Source: Mycobacterium sp. PO1
GTDB taxonomy: Bacteria; Actinomycetota; Actinomycetes; Mycobacteriales; Mycobacteriaceae
Reading direction: 5' to 3'
Length of the DNA stretch: 64,000 nucleotides
NCBI RefSeq assembly: GCF_017312405.1
Contig: NZ_BLTG01000018.1
Location: 62,001 to 126,000, forward strand
The position numbers were made by a program, and so were the translations under genes. The notes under the pieces were generated by a model. The model did not search any database and was not told where the DNA came from. It saw only the letters and a list, made by a program, of their open reading frames with translations. Positions within the stretch are counted from its first letter, which is position 1. Each line of letters begins with the position of its first letter. Positions 17,139-26,669 of this stretch are shown here, piece by piece.

Positions 17139-17936
17139 TTGAGCCAGGACATCTCGGTGCGCAAGGTGAAGTCGGCGGTACGCACGGTCGAGCTGCTCGA
17201 GTATCTGGCCGCCCGCCCCACCGACCCGGCCCGGCTGCGCGAGATCAGCGACGCCCTGGACATGCCGCGCAGCAGCGCCCACGCCCTGCTCCGCACGCTG
17301 GTCGCCCAGGGGTGGGTGCGCTCGGACCCCACCGGCACCTACTACGGCATCGGCATCCGGGCGCTACTGGTCGGCACCAGCTACCTCGACAGCGACCCCT
17401 ACCTACCGCTCATCACGCCGTTCCTGGAGGAACTGCGCGCCGAGCTCGACGAGACGTTCCACCTCGGCCGCCTCGACGGCACGGACATCGTGTACCTGGC
17501 CACCCGGGAATCCCAGCAGTACCTGCGCACCGCCAGCCGGGTGGGCCGGCGACTGCCCGCCTACGCCACGGCGCTGGGCAAGGCCCTGCTGGCAGAACGG
17601 TTCGGCGCCGACCGCGACAAGCACGTCCCCGCGGCGCTGGAGGCGCTCACCGCCACCACGATCACCGACCGTGACACCCTCGACCACCAGCTCGACGACG
17701 TCCGGGTGCGGGGGTACGCCTCCGACGACGAGGAGAACACCTCCGGGCTGCGCTGCTTCGCCGTGGCCCTGCGCTACTGCCGACCCGCGCAGGACGCGAT
17801 CAGCGCCTCGATACCCGCCGACCGTCTGACCGCCGAGCGCGAGCGCGTGGTCATCGACGCGCTGCGCGACGTCGGCGACAAGGTGACCCGTGTGGTCCGC
17901 CCATTGGCCAACGGCGACAAATGGTTTGCCTCGTGA
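17139..17936 (+). CDS. IclR-family transcriptional regulator
   Basis: 265 aa. N-terminal winged helix ([29 protein letters not shown]) is followed by the IclR effector domain ([35 protein letters not shown], and the C-terminal region with [24 protein letters not shown]). The start is TTG 17139, nine bases after GGGGGAC; no better start exists. IclR proteins commonly control aromatic or sugar-acid catabolism. Located inside the operon between the transporter and gudD, it probably governs this transcription unit. Confidence 0.88.
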   Translation: MSQDISVRKVKSAVRTVELLEYLAARPTDPARLREISDALDMPRSSAHALLRTLVAQGWVRSDPTGTYYGIGIRALLVGTSYLDSDPYLPLITPFLEELRAELDETFHLGRLDGTDIVYLATRESQQYLRTASRVGRRLPAYATALGKALLAERFGADRDKHVPAALEALTATTITDRDTLDHQLDDVRVRGYASDDEENTSGLRCFAVALRYCRPAQDAISASIPADRLTAERERVVIDALRDVGDKVTRVVRPLANGDKWFAS

Positions 17937-17961
17937 CCAGATACCTGCCCGAAGGAGCGCC

Positions 17962-19305
17962 ATGACCGCCAGAACACCCGTCGTCACCGACGTGACCGTC
18001 ATCCCGGTCGCCGGCCACGACAGCATGCTGCTGAATCTGTCCGGCGCGCACGGGCCGTTCTTCACGCGCAACCTGATCATCATCTCCGACTCGGCAGGCA
18101 ACACAGGCGTCGGGGAAGTGCCCGGCGGCGAACCGATCCGGCGCACTCTCGAGGACGCCCGGCCGCTGATCACCGGACGCAGCATCGGCGACTACCACGC
18201 GGTGCTGGCCGACATGCGGCGCACGTTCGCCGAACGCGACGCCGGCGGTCGCGGAGCGCAGACCTTCGACCTGCGGGTCACGGTGCATGCCGTCACCGCC
18301 GTCGAGGCGGCGCTGCTGGATCTGCTCGGCCGGCACCTGGAGGTCCCCGTCGCCGCGCTGCTCGGCGACGGTCAGCAGCGCACCGAGGTGCAGGCGCTGG
18401 GATATCTGTTCTTCGTCGGAGACCGCACGAAGACCGACCTGGCCTACCGGTCCCCCGCGGACGAGGCACCCGACGCCGACGACTGGCTCACGGTGCGCCA
18501 CCAGGAGGCCCTGACTCCCGACGCGGTGGTGCGCCTGGCCGAAGCAGCCCACGCGCGTTACGGTTTCGCCGACTTCAAGCTCAAGGGCGGCGTGCTGCCG
18601 GCACCAGAGGAGGCCAAGGCCGTCATCGCGCTCGCCGAGCGATTCCCCGGCGCACGCATCACGCTGGACCCCAACGGGGGTTGGTTGTTGCGCGACGCCG
18701 TCAAGACATGTCGCGAGCTGTCCGGGGTGCTGGCCTACGCCGAGGACCCGGTGGGACCCGAGGGCGGGTTCTCCGGCCGCGAGGTGATGGCCGAATTCAA
18801 ACGCGCCACCGGCTTGCCGACCGCGACCAACATGATCGCCACCGACTGGCGCGAGATGGGGCATGCGATCCGCTCCGGAGCGGTCGACATCCCGTTGGCC
18901 GATCCGCACTTCTGGACCATGGCCGGGTCGGTGCGGGTGGCCCAGCTGTGCGAAGCGTGGGGCATGACGTGGGGGTCGCACTCCAACAACCACTTCGACG
19001 TGTCGCTGGCCATGTTCACCCACGTCGCCGCCGCCGCGCCGGGTGAGATCACCGCCATCGACACCCACTGGATCTGGCAGGACGGCCAGGCCATCACCAC
19101 CGACCCGTACCGCATCGTCGACGGCTATCTGACAGTCCCCGAGGCACCCGGGCTGGGCGTGACGCTCGACGAAGCCGCGGTGGCAGCCGCTCACGCGTTG
19201 TACCAGCAGGAAGGACTCGGCGGCCGCGACGACGCGGCGGCCATGCAGTACCTGATCCCCGGATGGACGTTCGACAGCAAACGCCCTGCGCTGCAGCGTG
19301 GTTGA
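17962..19305 (+). CDS. gudD: Glucarate dehydratase
   Basis: Dehydrates D-glucarate (and L-idarate) to 5-dehydro-4-deoxyglucarate. The 447-aa protein closely follows enterobacterial Gud[28 protein letters not shown], catalytic lysine in FKLKGGV, metal ligands in TLDPNGGW and [37 protein letters not shown], His in [14 protein letters not shown], and the C-terminal [16 protein letters not shown] 17962 has GAAGGAG upstream; an in-frame GTG at 17890 lies inside the IclR gene and is rejected. Together with kdgD and the semialdehyde dehydrogenase it completes glucarate to 2-oxoglutarate. Confidence 0.95.
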   Translation: MTARTPVVTDVTVIPVAGHDSMLLNLSGAHGPFFTRNLIIISDSAGNTGVGEVPGGEPIRRTLEDARPLITGRSIGDYHAVLADMRRTFAERDAGGRGAQTFDLRVTVHAVTAVEAALLDLLGRHLEVPVAALLGDGQQRTEVQALGYLFFVGDRTKTDLAYRSPADEAPDADDWLTVRHQEALTPDAVVRLAEAAHARYGFADFKLKGGVLPAPEEAKAVIALAERFPGARITLDPNGGWLLRDAVKTCRELSGVLAYAEDPVGPEGGFSGREVMAEFKRATGLPTATNMIATDWREMGHAIRSGAVDIPLADPHFWTMAGSVRVAQLCEAWGMTWGSHSNNHFDVSLAMFTHVAAAAPGEITAIDTHWIWQDGQAITTDPYRIVDGYLTVPEAPGLGVTLDEAAVAAAHALYQQEGLGGRDDAAAMQYLIPGWTFDSKRPALQRG

Positions 19306-19315
19306 GAGGAATGAC

Positions 19316-20284
19316 ATGTTGATCGTGGTGGCCGACGGCAACCTGCTCCCCCACCGGGAGCGCCTGCAGGCACGGGCACCGTCCGGGTCACGGTTCGTCT
19401 GGCTGACCGACGGGGTGCCCTACGAGGAACTGCGCGACGCCGAGGTGTTCGTCGGCAGCTTCTTCACCGCCGACATGGTGCGGGCCGCCGAGCGGCTGCG
19501 TCTCATCCACGTCGCCGGGGCCGGCACCGACCGCATCGACTTCGCCGCGTTGCCCCCTGAGGTGGCGGTGTGCAACACCTTCCACCACGAACGTTCGATC
19601 GCCGAGTACGTGGCCGGGGCGGCGGTGATGCTGCGGCGGGGCTTCCTGACGCACGACCGGGCGCTGCGGGACGGGATCTGGGCCACGTCGGTGTACGACC
19701 GCTCGCTGCCCCAGCCGCCCGTCTTCGGGGACGCCCGGATCGGGTTCGTCGGTTTCGGCCACATCGGGTTGTGCAGCTGGAAACTGTTGCGCGCGTTCGG
19801 CTGCACGGGTGCCGCGGTCACCGGGTCGGGCCGGGTCGCAGACCAGGCCGGACTGGACTGGGTCGGCGACACCAGCCGACTGGACCAGCTGCTGGACGAG
19901 TGCGACGTCGCGGTGGTCTCCGCGCCGTTGAACGAGCACACCACCGGGATGATCGGGGCGGCGCAGCTGATCGCGCTCGGCTCCGACGGTGTCCTGATCA
20001 ACGTCGGGCGTGGGCCGCTGGTGGCTGAACGGGCGCTCTACGACGCGCTGGCCGGCGGCGTGATCAAGGCGGCCGCGATCGACGTCTGGTACCGCTACCC
20101 CGCCGGCGAAGGGCGTTGTGCGCCCAGCGAATTGCCGTTCGCCGAACTGCCCAACGTGCTGATGACCCCGCATTCGTCGGGAATCACCACCGACACCTTC
20201 ATCGGCCGGGTCGACGACGTCGGCGCCAACATCACTCGTCTCGCCCAGGGCGAACCGCTGGAAAATGTGGTGAACCGAGCCTGA
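19316..20284 (+). CDS. 2-hydroxyacid dehydrogenase (second paralogue in the aldarate island)
   Basis: 322 aa, NAD(P)-dependent. Rossmann motif GFVGFGHIGLCSWKLLRAFG, upstream HVAGAGTDRIDF, catalytic Arg in NVGRGPLVAERAL, and His in LMTPHSSGIT. The usual glutamate region reads DVWYRYP, as in the formate dehydrogenase/phosphoglycerate-type branch, so it is not a close paralogue of the gene at 9515. ATG 19316 follows AGAGGA. Last gene of the importer-gudD operon, only 10 bp after gudD. Confidence 0.85.
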   Translation: MLIVVADGNLLPHRERLQARAPSGSRFVWLTDGVPYEELRDAEVFVGSFFTADMVRAAERLRLIHVAGAGTDRIDFAALPPEVAVCNTFHHERSIAEYVAGAAVMLRRGFLTHDRALRDGIWATSVYDRSLPQPPVFGDARIGFVGFGHIGLCSWKLLRAFGCTGAAVTGSGRVADQAGLDWVGDTSRLDQLLDECDVAVVSAPLNEHTTGMIGAAQLIALGSDGVLINVGRGPLVAERALYDALAGGVIKAAAIDVWYRYPAGEGRCAPSELPFAELPNVLMTPHSSGITTDTFIGRVDDVGANITRLAQGEPLENVVNRA

Positions 20285-20366
20285 CGACGATCCACGCGTC
20301 GCCCGAGTAAGGGCGCTGCAACAACGTCACGCCGTGCGCCACTCTCAGGCGCGACGCGCTTCGGAT

Positions 20367-21575
20367 CTAGGGCGTGTAGTCGTATTCCGGCTCGTGGAAC
20401 CGGTTGATGATCGGAATGCGCTCGATGATCCGATCGCGAAGCCGCGGCTCGGGCTGCGGGGTGTTCAGCTGCGGCGGCGCCACGTTCGGCGCCGGGGCCG
20501 GCGGCACGTACACCGGCGCGGGCTCGGGCGGCAGATAGTTCGGCGGCGGTGCCGGCGGAACGTAGGCCGGAGCCTCGGGCACATAGGCCGGAGCGGGGGC
20601 GATCGGCTCTTCGTACACGGGCGGCGGGGCCTGCGGCGCCGGCGGGGCTGCGGGCGGTTCGACGATCGGCATCGCGTCCGGGACCTCGACGAAGGCAGCC
20701 ACCGCCTCTGCCGGCACCGGAGCGTCAGGTGGCGGCGGGGCCTGCGGTTTCGGGGCCGGCGGAGCGGCTTCGACCGGTGACGGCGGCGCGGCCTCGCGCA
20801 GCGGCTCGCTCGCCGAGCGGGCCATCTTCGGCGCCTCGGTATCAGGGGTGAACGTCATACCGAGCGCGATCGAGAGCGAGACCACGAACGTGACCACCGC
20901 CGCGACCAGCACGGAGGCGGCCGCCGCGGTCGGCGACAGGGCCCGGCGGGGCGGCGCGGACTCGGCATCGAGCAGCGACACCGCCGACTCCGAGGCCAGC
21001 GCGGCGCCCCTGGCCAGCGCCAGGTCGGCTTCATCGGCCGCGACGACGGCGGCATCGGTGCGCTCGCGCAGCGCGCCGACCACCGCGTCGACGTCTCCGG
21101 AGCCCGCAACCAGCACCGTGTCGGGGGACAAACCGCCCACGTCGGCGAGGTCCGTCGGGTGCACACGGTCCGCAGTCACGCCGTCCGGGCTGACCGAGGC
21201 GACGACAGCGGCGCCCGGCTCGGCGACGCAGACCACGACCCGATCGCCGTCGGCGAGTTCGGCGACACCGCGGGCCAGCGCTTCGGCGGCCTCGACGTCG
21301 GAGACGGCAATGACGTTCTCGACGCCACGGTCGGTCAGCGCCTGCCAGATCGCGTTCGCGGCGGCTTCCGCCGAGGTGGTCCAGTTCAGGCCGATGGCGT
21401 GCAGCCGACCCGCGGTCCTGTCCATCAGCGCGCTGAGCAGGGCGTCAGCGTCGAAAACCTGATCATGGTCCACGGGCAGTGAGCCGCGGTCCAGGGTTCT
21501 GCCCTCTCCGGCGGACTCGACGAGCACCCAGCGCACCGATGACGACGTCATCGACAAACCGAGCACAAGATCCAT
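20367..21575 (-). CDS. DUF7159-like mycobacterial membrane protein with proline-rich C-terminus
   Basis: 402 aa. Residues 1-200 form a soluble actin-fold-like region (DLVLGLSMTSSSVRWVLVESAG, LHAIGLNWTTSAEAA, VVVCVAEPGAAVVAS, VLVAGSGDVDAVVGAL). A single hydrophobic helix follows near 220-245 (AAAASVLVAAVVTFVVSLSIALG), then a long Pro/Ala-rich tail with repeated YVPPAP-type units, ending in RIIERIPIINRFHEPEYDYTP. The N-terminal part recalls mycobacterial proteins annotated DUF7159; no enzymatic role is known. A soluble domain, one helix and a Pro-rich arm suggest envelope anchoring. ATG 21575 preferred over 21590. Confidence 0.75.
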   Translation of the reverse strand: MDLVLGLSMTSSSVRWVLVESAGEGRTLDRGSLPVDHDQVFDADALLSALMDRTAGRLHAIGLNWTTSAEAAANAIWQALTDRGVENVIAVSDVEAAEALARGVAELADGDRVVVCVAEPGAAVVASVSPDGVTADRVHPTDLADVGGLSPDTVLVAGSGDVDAVVGALRERTDAAVVAADEADLALARGAALASESAVSLLDAESAPPRRALSPTAAAASVLVAAVVTFVVSLSIALGMTFTPDTEAPKMARSASEPLREAAPPSPVEAAPPAPKPQAPPPPDAPVPAEAVAAFVEVPDAMPIVEPPAAPPAPQAPPPVYEEPIAPAPAYVPEAPAYVPPAPPPNYLPPEPAPVYVPPAPAPNVAPPQLNTPQPEPRLRDRIIERIPIINRFHEPEYDYTP

Positions 21576-21657
21576 GGGGCTAGCTTCCAATCTGGTAACG
21601 ATCAGCCCCCGACACTACCGCGAGCCGCCCCGGCGATGCATCCGGCCGGGTTTCCGC

Positions 21658-21822
21658 TCAGCCTGCTCCGTCGAGCAGGTGGCGGCGCCACGCCATCGCG
21701 GCCTGCGCGGTCAGCTGATGAAAGCCCAGCCAGGACACGTTGGCGTCGCCGACACAGCGGTGCGGTTCACCCAGCCAGGACGGCCGTTGCGCGCCGCATC
21801 GCCGGCACTCCATCAGCGCCAT
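21658..21822 (-). CDS. 54-aa CxxC small protein
   Basis: Not a recognised family. The 54-aa product begins MALMECRRCGAQRPSWLGEP and contains a half zinc ribbon (CRRC at 6-9 plus HRC at 21-23), then a short Trp-rich helix (WLGFHQLTAQAAMAWRRHLL). The ribosome site GAGAGGAG, 5 bases before ATG, is strong. It sits in a gap of about 370 bp between larger genes on the same strand. It could bind zinc or act as a small regulator; function unknown. Confidence 0.6.
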   Translation of the reverse strand: MALMECRRCGAQRPSWLGEPHRCVGDANVSWLGFHQLTAQAAMAWRRHLLDGAG

Positions 21823-21949
21823 GACGCTCCTCTCTGGCCCCCGGACACTGATCCGACGGTCTCACCACAGCGGTGCCCGGCGCACGGCGAAGTAATGCAT
21901 CACACACGTCTGCCCGATCACACGAGGGTGTCGGCGGCGACTCAGGCGG

Positions 21950-23392
21950 CTATGCGGCCGCGGCGCCGGCGGAGTCCTCAGCTGCGCCGTCGGCGGAGTC
22001 CTCGGCTGCGGCTCCGGCGGCGGCACCGGGGTTGTCCGCCCCGGCGTCAGCCGCGTCCCCCGATTCTTGACCTTCGGTCGCTGGGACCGCTTCCTCGAGT
22101 TCGTCGACGCCGGAGTCGGCGGGCAGCGCGTCAGGCTCGCCGGGGGGATCCAAGGCCGCCGACGGCGATTCGCCGCCCCCAGAGCCCATGTCGTCCTCCT
22201 CACCGGCCTCGGCCACCACACCGAGGTCGCCGGCCTCCTCGTCCTCCGCATCGCCGGTACCGCTCTCGGCGGTCACCTCCTGCCCCCCGATCGGTGCCCC
22301 GCCGACTCCACCGGGTGCTGCGGGGTCATCGGAGGACGAGCTGTCGGCTATTCGTGCCGCGCCTGCGTCCCCCGAATCGCTTTCGGGCTCCTGCCCGTCG
22401 GCAACGTCGGCGCTGAAGAGGCTCCATGGAGCGAAGAGCCTCGACCGCAACGGCTGACTGTAATCGGTGCGGTCGTAAGCGGTTTCGATGAACCAGCGCA
22501 ACGGCGCATCCAGTGCCGCGAGGATCGGGTCGGGCAACCAGTCGAACGGCATCAGCAGCGGGACCGGATAGGTCTTGATGACGTAGTAGGCGGTGTTGGA
22601 GTGCTCGTCGAACTGGTAGTACTCACTGCCGGACTGCTCGGCGAGGTCGAGATCCTCGCTCGTGAGCTCGAGTTGAGTGTTGCCGTGCACCAGCACGATG
22701 CCCATGAATGCGTTGGCGATCGCGACCGGGTTCCACAGATAGGTCGGGAAGTCAGCCCAGCCGTCGTACTGGCGCACGACGTCGACCGTGAAGTCACCGT
22801 TGACCGGTGTGGCGCCGCTGAAGGTGACGTCGACGAACGGGATCGTCAAGCCCCGGAACCTCTGCATGACCCCGCCGTTTGGCCGACTCGGGTTGCCCAC
22901 CAGAACATAGGTGTTGCCGGTATGGGTGGCCTTGTACAGCGATGCCGCGACCGCGCCCTGGGAGAAGCCGAAGATCACGTCGCCCTCGGCAGCTTGCTGA
23001 TCGGCCAGCAGCTGCGCCCCCTGCACCACCGAATCGTCGTAGCTCAGGTCGGCGAAGCCACCGTGGGAGAACGGACGGAAACCGGCGTTGTACGCGACCT
23101 CCTCGTATGACGTCGGTGGCGTCAGACCGCTGCCGTCGATGACTGTGCTGATGAAGTCCTCGTACTGCTGCTCGCTGGGGATGAACCCGATGTTCGTACC
23201 GCGCAGATAGTGCAGCGCGGACAACAACTGCGGACTGGCCGTCAGCGTCGGCGCGGCCCCGAGAGCCAGCGCGCCAGCCAGCGCGACCCCTGCCGCGCCG
23301 GTTGCCGCGAGGCCGCTGGGGCGACCGGTCGAGCGGTTCTTCGCTCTCTGCGTCCGCTGACGTCGACATGTGCCCAACCGATGCTTTGCCAC
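21950..23392 (-). CDS. PE-PPE-domain serine hydrolase with acidic C-terminal tail
   Basis: Secreted alpha/beta hydrolase of the PE-PPE (cutinase-like) domain family, 480 aa. Basic N-terminus and hydrophobic segment (GLAATGAAGVALAGALALGA) serve as signal. Domain signature ALHYLRGTNIG, nucleophile elbow GFSQGAVAASLY (GxSxG with S in GFSQG), NPSRPNGGVM and YDGWADFPTYLWNP. After residue about 360 the tail is rich in Asp, Glu, Ser and Gly. It lacks PE or PPE N-terminal modules. GTG 23392 follows GGAGGGGG. Tandem with the paralogue at 23525. Probable lipid or ester substrate in the envelope. Confidence 0.85.
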   Translation of the reverse strand: MAKHRLGTCRRQRTQRAKNRSTGRPSGLAATGAAGVALAGALALGAAPTLTASPQLLSALHYLRGTNIGFIPSEQQYEDFISTVIDGSGLTPPTSYEEVAYNAGFRPFSHGGFADLSYDDSVVQGAQLLADQQAAEGDVIFGFSQGAVAASLYKATHTGNTYVLVGNPSRPNGGVMQRFRGLTIPFVDVTFSGATPVNGDFTVDVVRQYDGWADFPTYLWNPVAIANAFMGIVLVHGNTQLELTSEDLDLAEQSGSEYYQFDEHSNTAYYVIKTYPVPLLMPFDWLPDPILAALDAPLRWFIETAYDRTDYSQPLRSRLFAPWSLFSADVADGQEPESDSGDAGAARIADSSSSDDPAAPGGVGGAPIGGQEVTAESGTGDAEDEEAGDLGVVAEAGEEDDMGSGGGESPSAALDPPGEPDALPADSGVDELEEAVPATEGQESGDAADAGADNPGAAAGAAAEDSADGAAEDSAGAAAA

Positions 23393-23524
23393 AGTGCCCC
23401 CTCCGACACCCCCAGGAGGCGTCACTGCGCGCGCCCCCACCCAGGGCGAGTGTACGGACAGAAGTTTGCTGTGAAGGCAATCGGGGGTTTTGGTCGCCGC
23501 GGCACTCAGCGGGCCGACACCGCG

Positions 23525-24436
23525 TCACACGCCGGAGTCGGCACCGACCACCCTGCGCAGCAGTTCCAGCGGTCGCAAGAACGTCGAGCGCGTCGGGCGG
23601 CTGTAATCACTTCGGTCATAGGCCGTTTCGATGAACCAGCGCAGGGGGCCCGCCACGGCGTCGGCGACCCGTCGGGGCAGGAAGCGTTCGAACGGCATCA
23701 ACAGCGGCAGCGAGGGCGTTCTGAGCAGGTAGTACACGGTGTTCGAATCGGCGTCGTACTGGTAGTACTCCGGCCCCGCCGACTCGGCTGCCCGAATTTC
23801 GTCGGCGGTCACCTCGGTTTGGGTGCCGCCGTGCACGACCAGGATGCCCATCAGCGCGTTCGCCACCGCCAACGGGTTCCACAGGTCGGCCGGGAAGTCG
23901 GCCCAACCGTCGTACTGGCGGGCCACGTCGATGGTGTGGTCACCGTTGTGCGGGGTGGCACCGCTGAACGTGACGCCGGCGACCGGGATCGACACCCCCG
24001 GGAAGCGCGCCATGATGCCGCCGTTGGGGCGGCTCGGGTTTTCCACCAGCACGTAGCGGTTGCCGCTGTGAGCGGACTTGTAGAACGACGCCGCGACCGC
24101 ACCCTGGGAGAACCCGAAGATCACATCGCCCGGCTCGGCGGCCCGCTCGGTCAGCAACTGCACGCCTTGTGCCAACGACGCGTCGTAGGTCAGGTCGGCC
24201 GTACCGCCATGCGAGAGCGGCCAGAAGCCCGCGTTGTAGGACACCTTCTCGTAGCGGACCGGCGGTGCCGTTCCGACGCCGTTGATGACCGCGTCGATGA
24301 ACCGCTCGAAGACCTCGTCGGGGGGATCGTCGCCGATCTTGGTGCCTCGCAGGTAGTGCAGCGCGGCCCGCGGTCGCCGCTCCGCCCGCTTCGGCGTCTT
24401 GGGCGTTTCAAGGCCGCCGCCGGCCGAGCGAGTCAC
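23525..24436 (-). CDS. PE-PPE-domain serine hydrolase, shorter paralogue
   Basis: 303 aa, the same hydrolase core as the neighbour: ALHYLRGTKIG, nucleophile GFSQGAVAASFY, NPSRPNGGIM, YDGWADFPADLWNPLAVANALMGI, PLRWFIETAYDRSDYS. It lacks both a recognisable signal peptide and the acidic tail; the residues before ALHYLRG are only a basic stretch. GTG 24436 is the only start I can justify, and a frameshift or mis-set start at the 5' end is possible. Transcribed ahead of its paralogue, about 130 bp away. Arose by tandem duplication. Confidence 0.78.
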   Translation of the reverse strand: MTRSAGGGLETPKTPKRAERRPRAALHYLRGTKIGDDPPDEVFERFIDAVINGVGTAPPVRYEKVSYNAGFWPLSHGGTADLTYDASLAQGVQLLTERAAEPGDVIFGFSQGAVAASFYKSAHSGNRYVLVENPSRPNGGIMARFPGVSIPVAGVTFSGATPHNGDHTIDVARQYDGWADFPADLWNPLAVANALMGILVVHGGTQTEVTADEIRAAESAGPEYYQYDADSNTVYYLLRTPSLPLLMPFERFLPRRVADAVAGPLRWFIETAYDRSDYSRPTRSTFLRPLELLRRVVGADSGV

Positions 24437-24630
24437 CCGAGCTGCCCACCCTCTCCTGAGGCCGAGGGGCGCGGTGACACGGCCCGCCGGTGATGATCAG
24501 AGGTTTGCTACGACCCACCGTACCGGCCCCGACGTCTACCTTCGGGCCGGTAGTGGGTACTCCTCCCCCAGGCGTTTCGCGGTAGCGTGACCGTCATCGT
24601 CCCTGTTCGACGCATGAACACCGCCATGGA

Positions 24631-25452
24631 ATGAAAGGTGCAGATCGACCGATGGCCTCCTCGCAACGACTCGAGCAATGGGAGTCTCGCAGCGAGTGGG
24701 TGCTGGCCGCGGTAGCCGTCATCTTCCTGGTGGTGTACTCGGTGCAGGTGCTCGCCGAGCCGCCGCGTGCGGTGAACAACACCCTCGATGCGGTGATGAC
24801 GGTGCTGTACGTGACGTTCGTCGTCGACTACGTCGTCCGCCTCACGCTCGCGCCCCAGCGTGTCCGCTGGTTCTTCCGGCACTTGCTGGACCTGGCGATC
24901 GTCGTGCTCCCGTTCCTGCGCCCGCTGCGACTGTTGCGGCTGGTCGTCCTCGTCAAGGTGCTGCACCGGGCCGGCGGCGACGCGATCCGCGGCCGGGTGG
25001 TGATGTACACCGCGGCCAGCGCGACGCTGCTGGTCTATGTGGCGTCGCTGGCGATGCTGGAGACCGAGCGCAACGCCGCCGAGGCCACCATCACCAACTT
25101 CGGCGAAGCCGTGTGGTGGTCGATCGTGACGGTCACGACCGTCGGTTACGGCGACGAGTACCCGGTCACCACGACGGGGCGGGTTATCGCGGTGCTGCTG
25201 ATGATCGGCGGGATCAGCCTGATCGGTGTGATCACCGCGACGGTCGCGTCGTGGATCGTCGAGCGTGTCTCGGAGGAGGACTCGGCGCACCGCGCGGCCA
25301 CGGCCGCGCAGATCGACGAGCTGCGCGACGAGATCCGGCACCTGTCCCGGCAGCTGCGCGGACACGACGCCGGACGGGAACACACCCGGCACCTGGAACG
25401 TGAGAGCGCTTCGCGTGACGAGGTCCGTCGCGGAGCGTGGTCGCGCCGCTGA
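24631..25452 (+). CDS. Voltage-gated-type potassium channel
   Basis: Membrane K+ channel subunit, 273 aa (266 from the alternative ATG 24652). Four voltage-sensor-like helices are followed by a pore with the selectivity filter TTVGYGD, then a last helix (GRVIAVLLMIGGISLIGVITATVASWIV). The S4-like segment has spaced arginines (RPLRLLRLVVLVKVLHRAGG). A charged C-terminal coiled coil (AAQIDELRDEIRHLSRQLRG) probably tetramerises. It converges on the antiporter gene 9 bp away, giving a compact potassium-handling group. Confidence 0.9.
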   Translation: MKGADRPMASSQRLEQWESRSEWVLAAVAVIFLVVYSVQVLAEPPRAVNNTLDAVMTVLYVTFVVDYVVRLTLAPQRVRWFFRHLLDLAIVVLPFLRPLRLLRLVVLVKVLHRAGGDAIRGRVVMYTAASATLLVYVASLAMLETERNAAEATITNFGEAVWWSIVTVTTVGYGDEYPVTTTGRVIAVLLMIGGISLIGVITATVASWIVERVSEEDSAHRAATAAQIDELRDEIRHLSRQLRGHDAGREHTRHLERESASRDEVRRGAWSRR

Positions 25453-25461
25453 CTTGTCGGC

Positions 25462-26664
25462 TCAGCCCGAGGGCGGGTCGGCACGTCGCGCCCGAGCGGG
25501 CCGCGACACCCGCCGCTGGAGTCGGGGTCGCGCGGTGACACGCCCGCTGAGCAGGGTGGCCACCGGCCCCAAGAACGCCAGCACGAAGACGTACGGCATG
25601 GCGATGGCCTCGATCACCGGAATCGATTCGCCGACCAGCGCGATGATGACCAGCGAGAACTCCCCGCGCACGATCAGTGCGGTGCCCGCCCGGAGCTGAC
25701 CCGGACGCGCCACCCCTTCGCGCTTCGCGGCGTACATCCCCGACACCACCTTGGTGGCCGCCGTGACCACGGCCAGCACCACCGCCAGCGGCAACATCGG
25801 GATCATCACCGCCGGATCCACCATGAACCCGATCGAGACGAAGAAGATCGCGGCGAACAGGTCCCGCAACGGGCTGAGCAGTTCCCGCACCCGGACCGCC
25901 GTCTCCCCGCTCAGCGTCAGGCCCACCAGGAAGGCGCCCACGGCGGCCGACACGTGCACGAACTCCGCAAGTCCGGCGACCAGCAGCGCCACGCCGAGCA
26001 CCCGCAGCAACAACAGCTCCGAATCCGGGTGCGACACCAGCCGCTCGACGACGTGCCCCCACTTGTAGGACGCCAGGAACGTCACCGCCAACGCCACGAT
26101 CGCGATGGCGATGCCGACGACGGCGTTCACCCACGTCCCCCCGGCCGCCAGCACCGCGAGCAACGGCAGATACACCGCCATCGCGAAGTCCTCGAGCACG
26201 AGCACCGACAGCACCGCCGGGGTCTCGCGGTTACCCAACCGGCGCAGATCGGTGAGCAGCCGCGACACCACCCCGGACGACGAGATGTAGGTGACGCCGG
26301 CCATTGCCAGGATCCCGACGAAGTCCAGGCCGAGGAACCAGCCGACGAGCGCTCCCGGGGTGGCGTTGAGCGCGAGGTCCACCCACGCGGACGGAAGATG
26401 TTTGCGCATGCTGGCGGCGAACTCGGTGACCGAGAACTCCAGCCCCAGTGTCAGCAGCAGCAGCACCACCCCGACCAGCGCGCCGGTCTCGATGAACTCC
26501 GACGCCGACGGTTCGACCGGTATCGCGCCCTCACCGAGGCTGAGCCCGGCCAGCAGGTACAGCGGGATCGGTGACAGCGACACTTTGCGGGCCAGGGCAC
26601 CCAGCACGGTCAGGACGACCAGGAGCAGCCCGATCTGGATCAGCAGCGCGACGGAGCCGTGCAC
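25462..26664 (-). CDS. CPA2-family cation:proton antiporter
   Basis: Membrane antiporter, 400 aa, with about 12 helices. KefB/KhtU-type features are PIPLYLLAGLSLGEGAI, GLEFSVTEF, YISSSGVVSRLLTDL, LEDFAMAVYLPLL and GFMVDPAVMIP. It lacks the cytosolic TrkA-N domain; its regulator is encoded immediately upstream with a TrkA-C domain, as in KhtTU. GTG 26664 begins 5 bases after the stop of that subunit, so the two form an operon. Probable K+ (or NH4+)/H+ exchange for pH and osmotic control. Confidence 0.9.
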   Translation of the reverse strand: MHGSVALLIQIGLLLVVLTVLGALARKVSLSPIPLYLLAGLSLGEGAIPVEPSASEFIETGALVGVVLLLLTLGLEFSVTEFAASMRKHLPSAWVDLALNATPGALVGWFLGLDFVGILAMAGVTYISSSGVVSRLLTDLRRLGNRETPAVLSVLVLEDFAMAVYLPLLAVLAAGGTWVNAVVGIAIAIVALAVTFLASYKWGHVVERLVSHPDSELLLLRVLGVALLVAGLAEFVHVSAAVGAFLVGLTLSGETAVRVRELLSPLRDLFAAIFFVSIGFMVDPAVMIPMLPLAVVLAVVTAATKVVSGMYAAKREGVARPGQLRAGTALIVRGEFSLVIIALVGESIPVIEAIAMPYVFVLAFLGPVATLLSGRVTARPRLQRRVSRPARARRADPPSG

Positions 26665-26669
26665 CCCGC

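Noticed and set aside
17890..17961. Extended gudD start at GTG 17890
   Set aside because: It lies within the IclR gene; ATG 17962 has GAAGGAG and matches the family N-terminus.
23210..24493. 427-codon + strand frame opposite the PE-PPE genes
   Set aside because: Antisense to two paralogous hydrolases with an intact GFSQG motif; no domain in the + reading.
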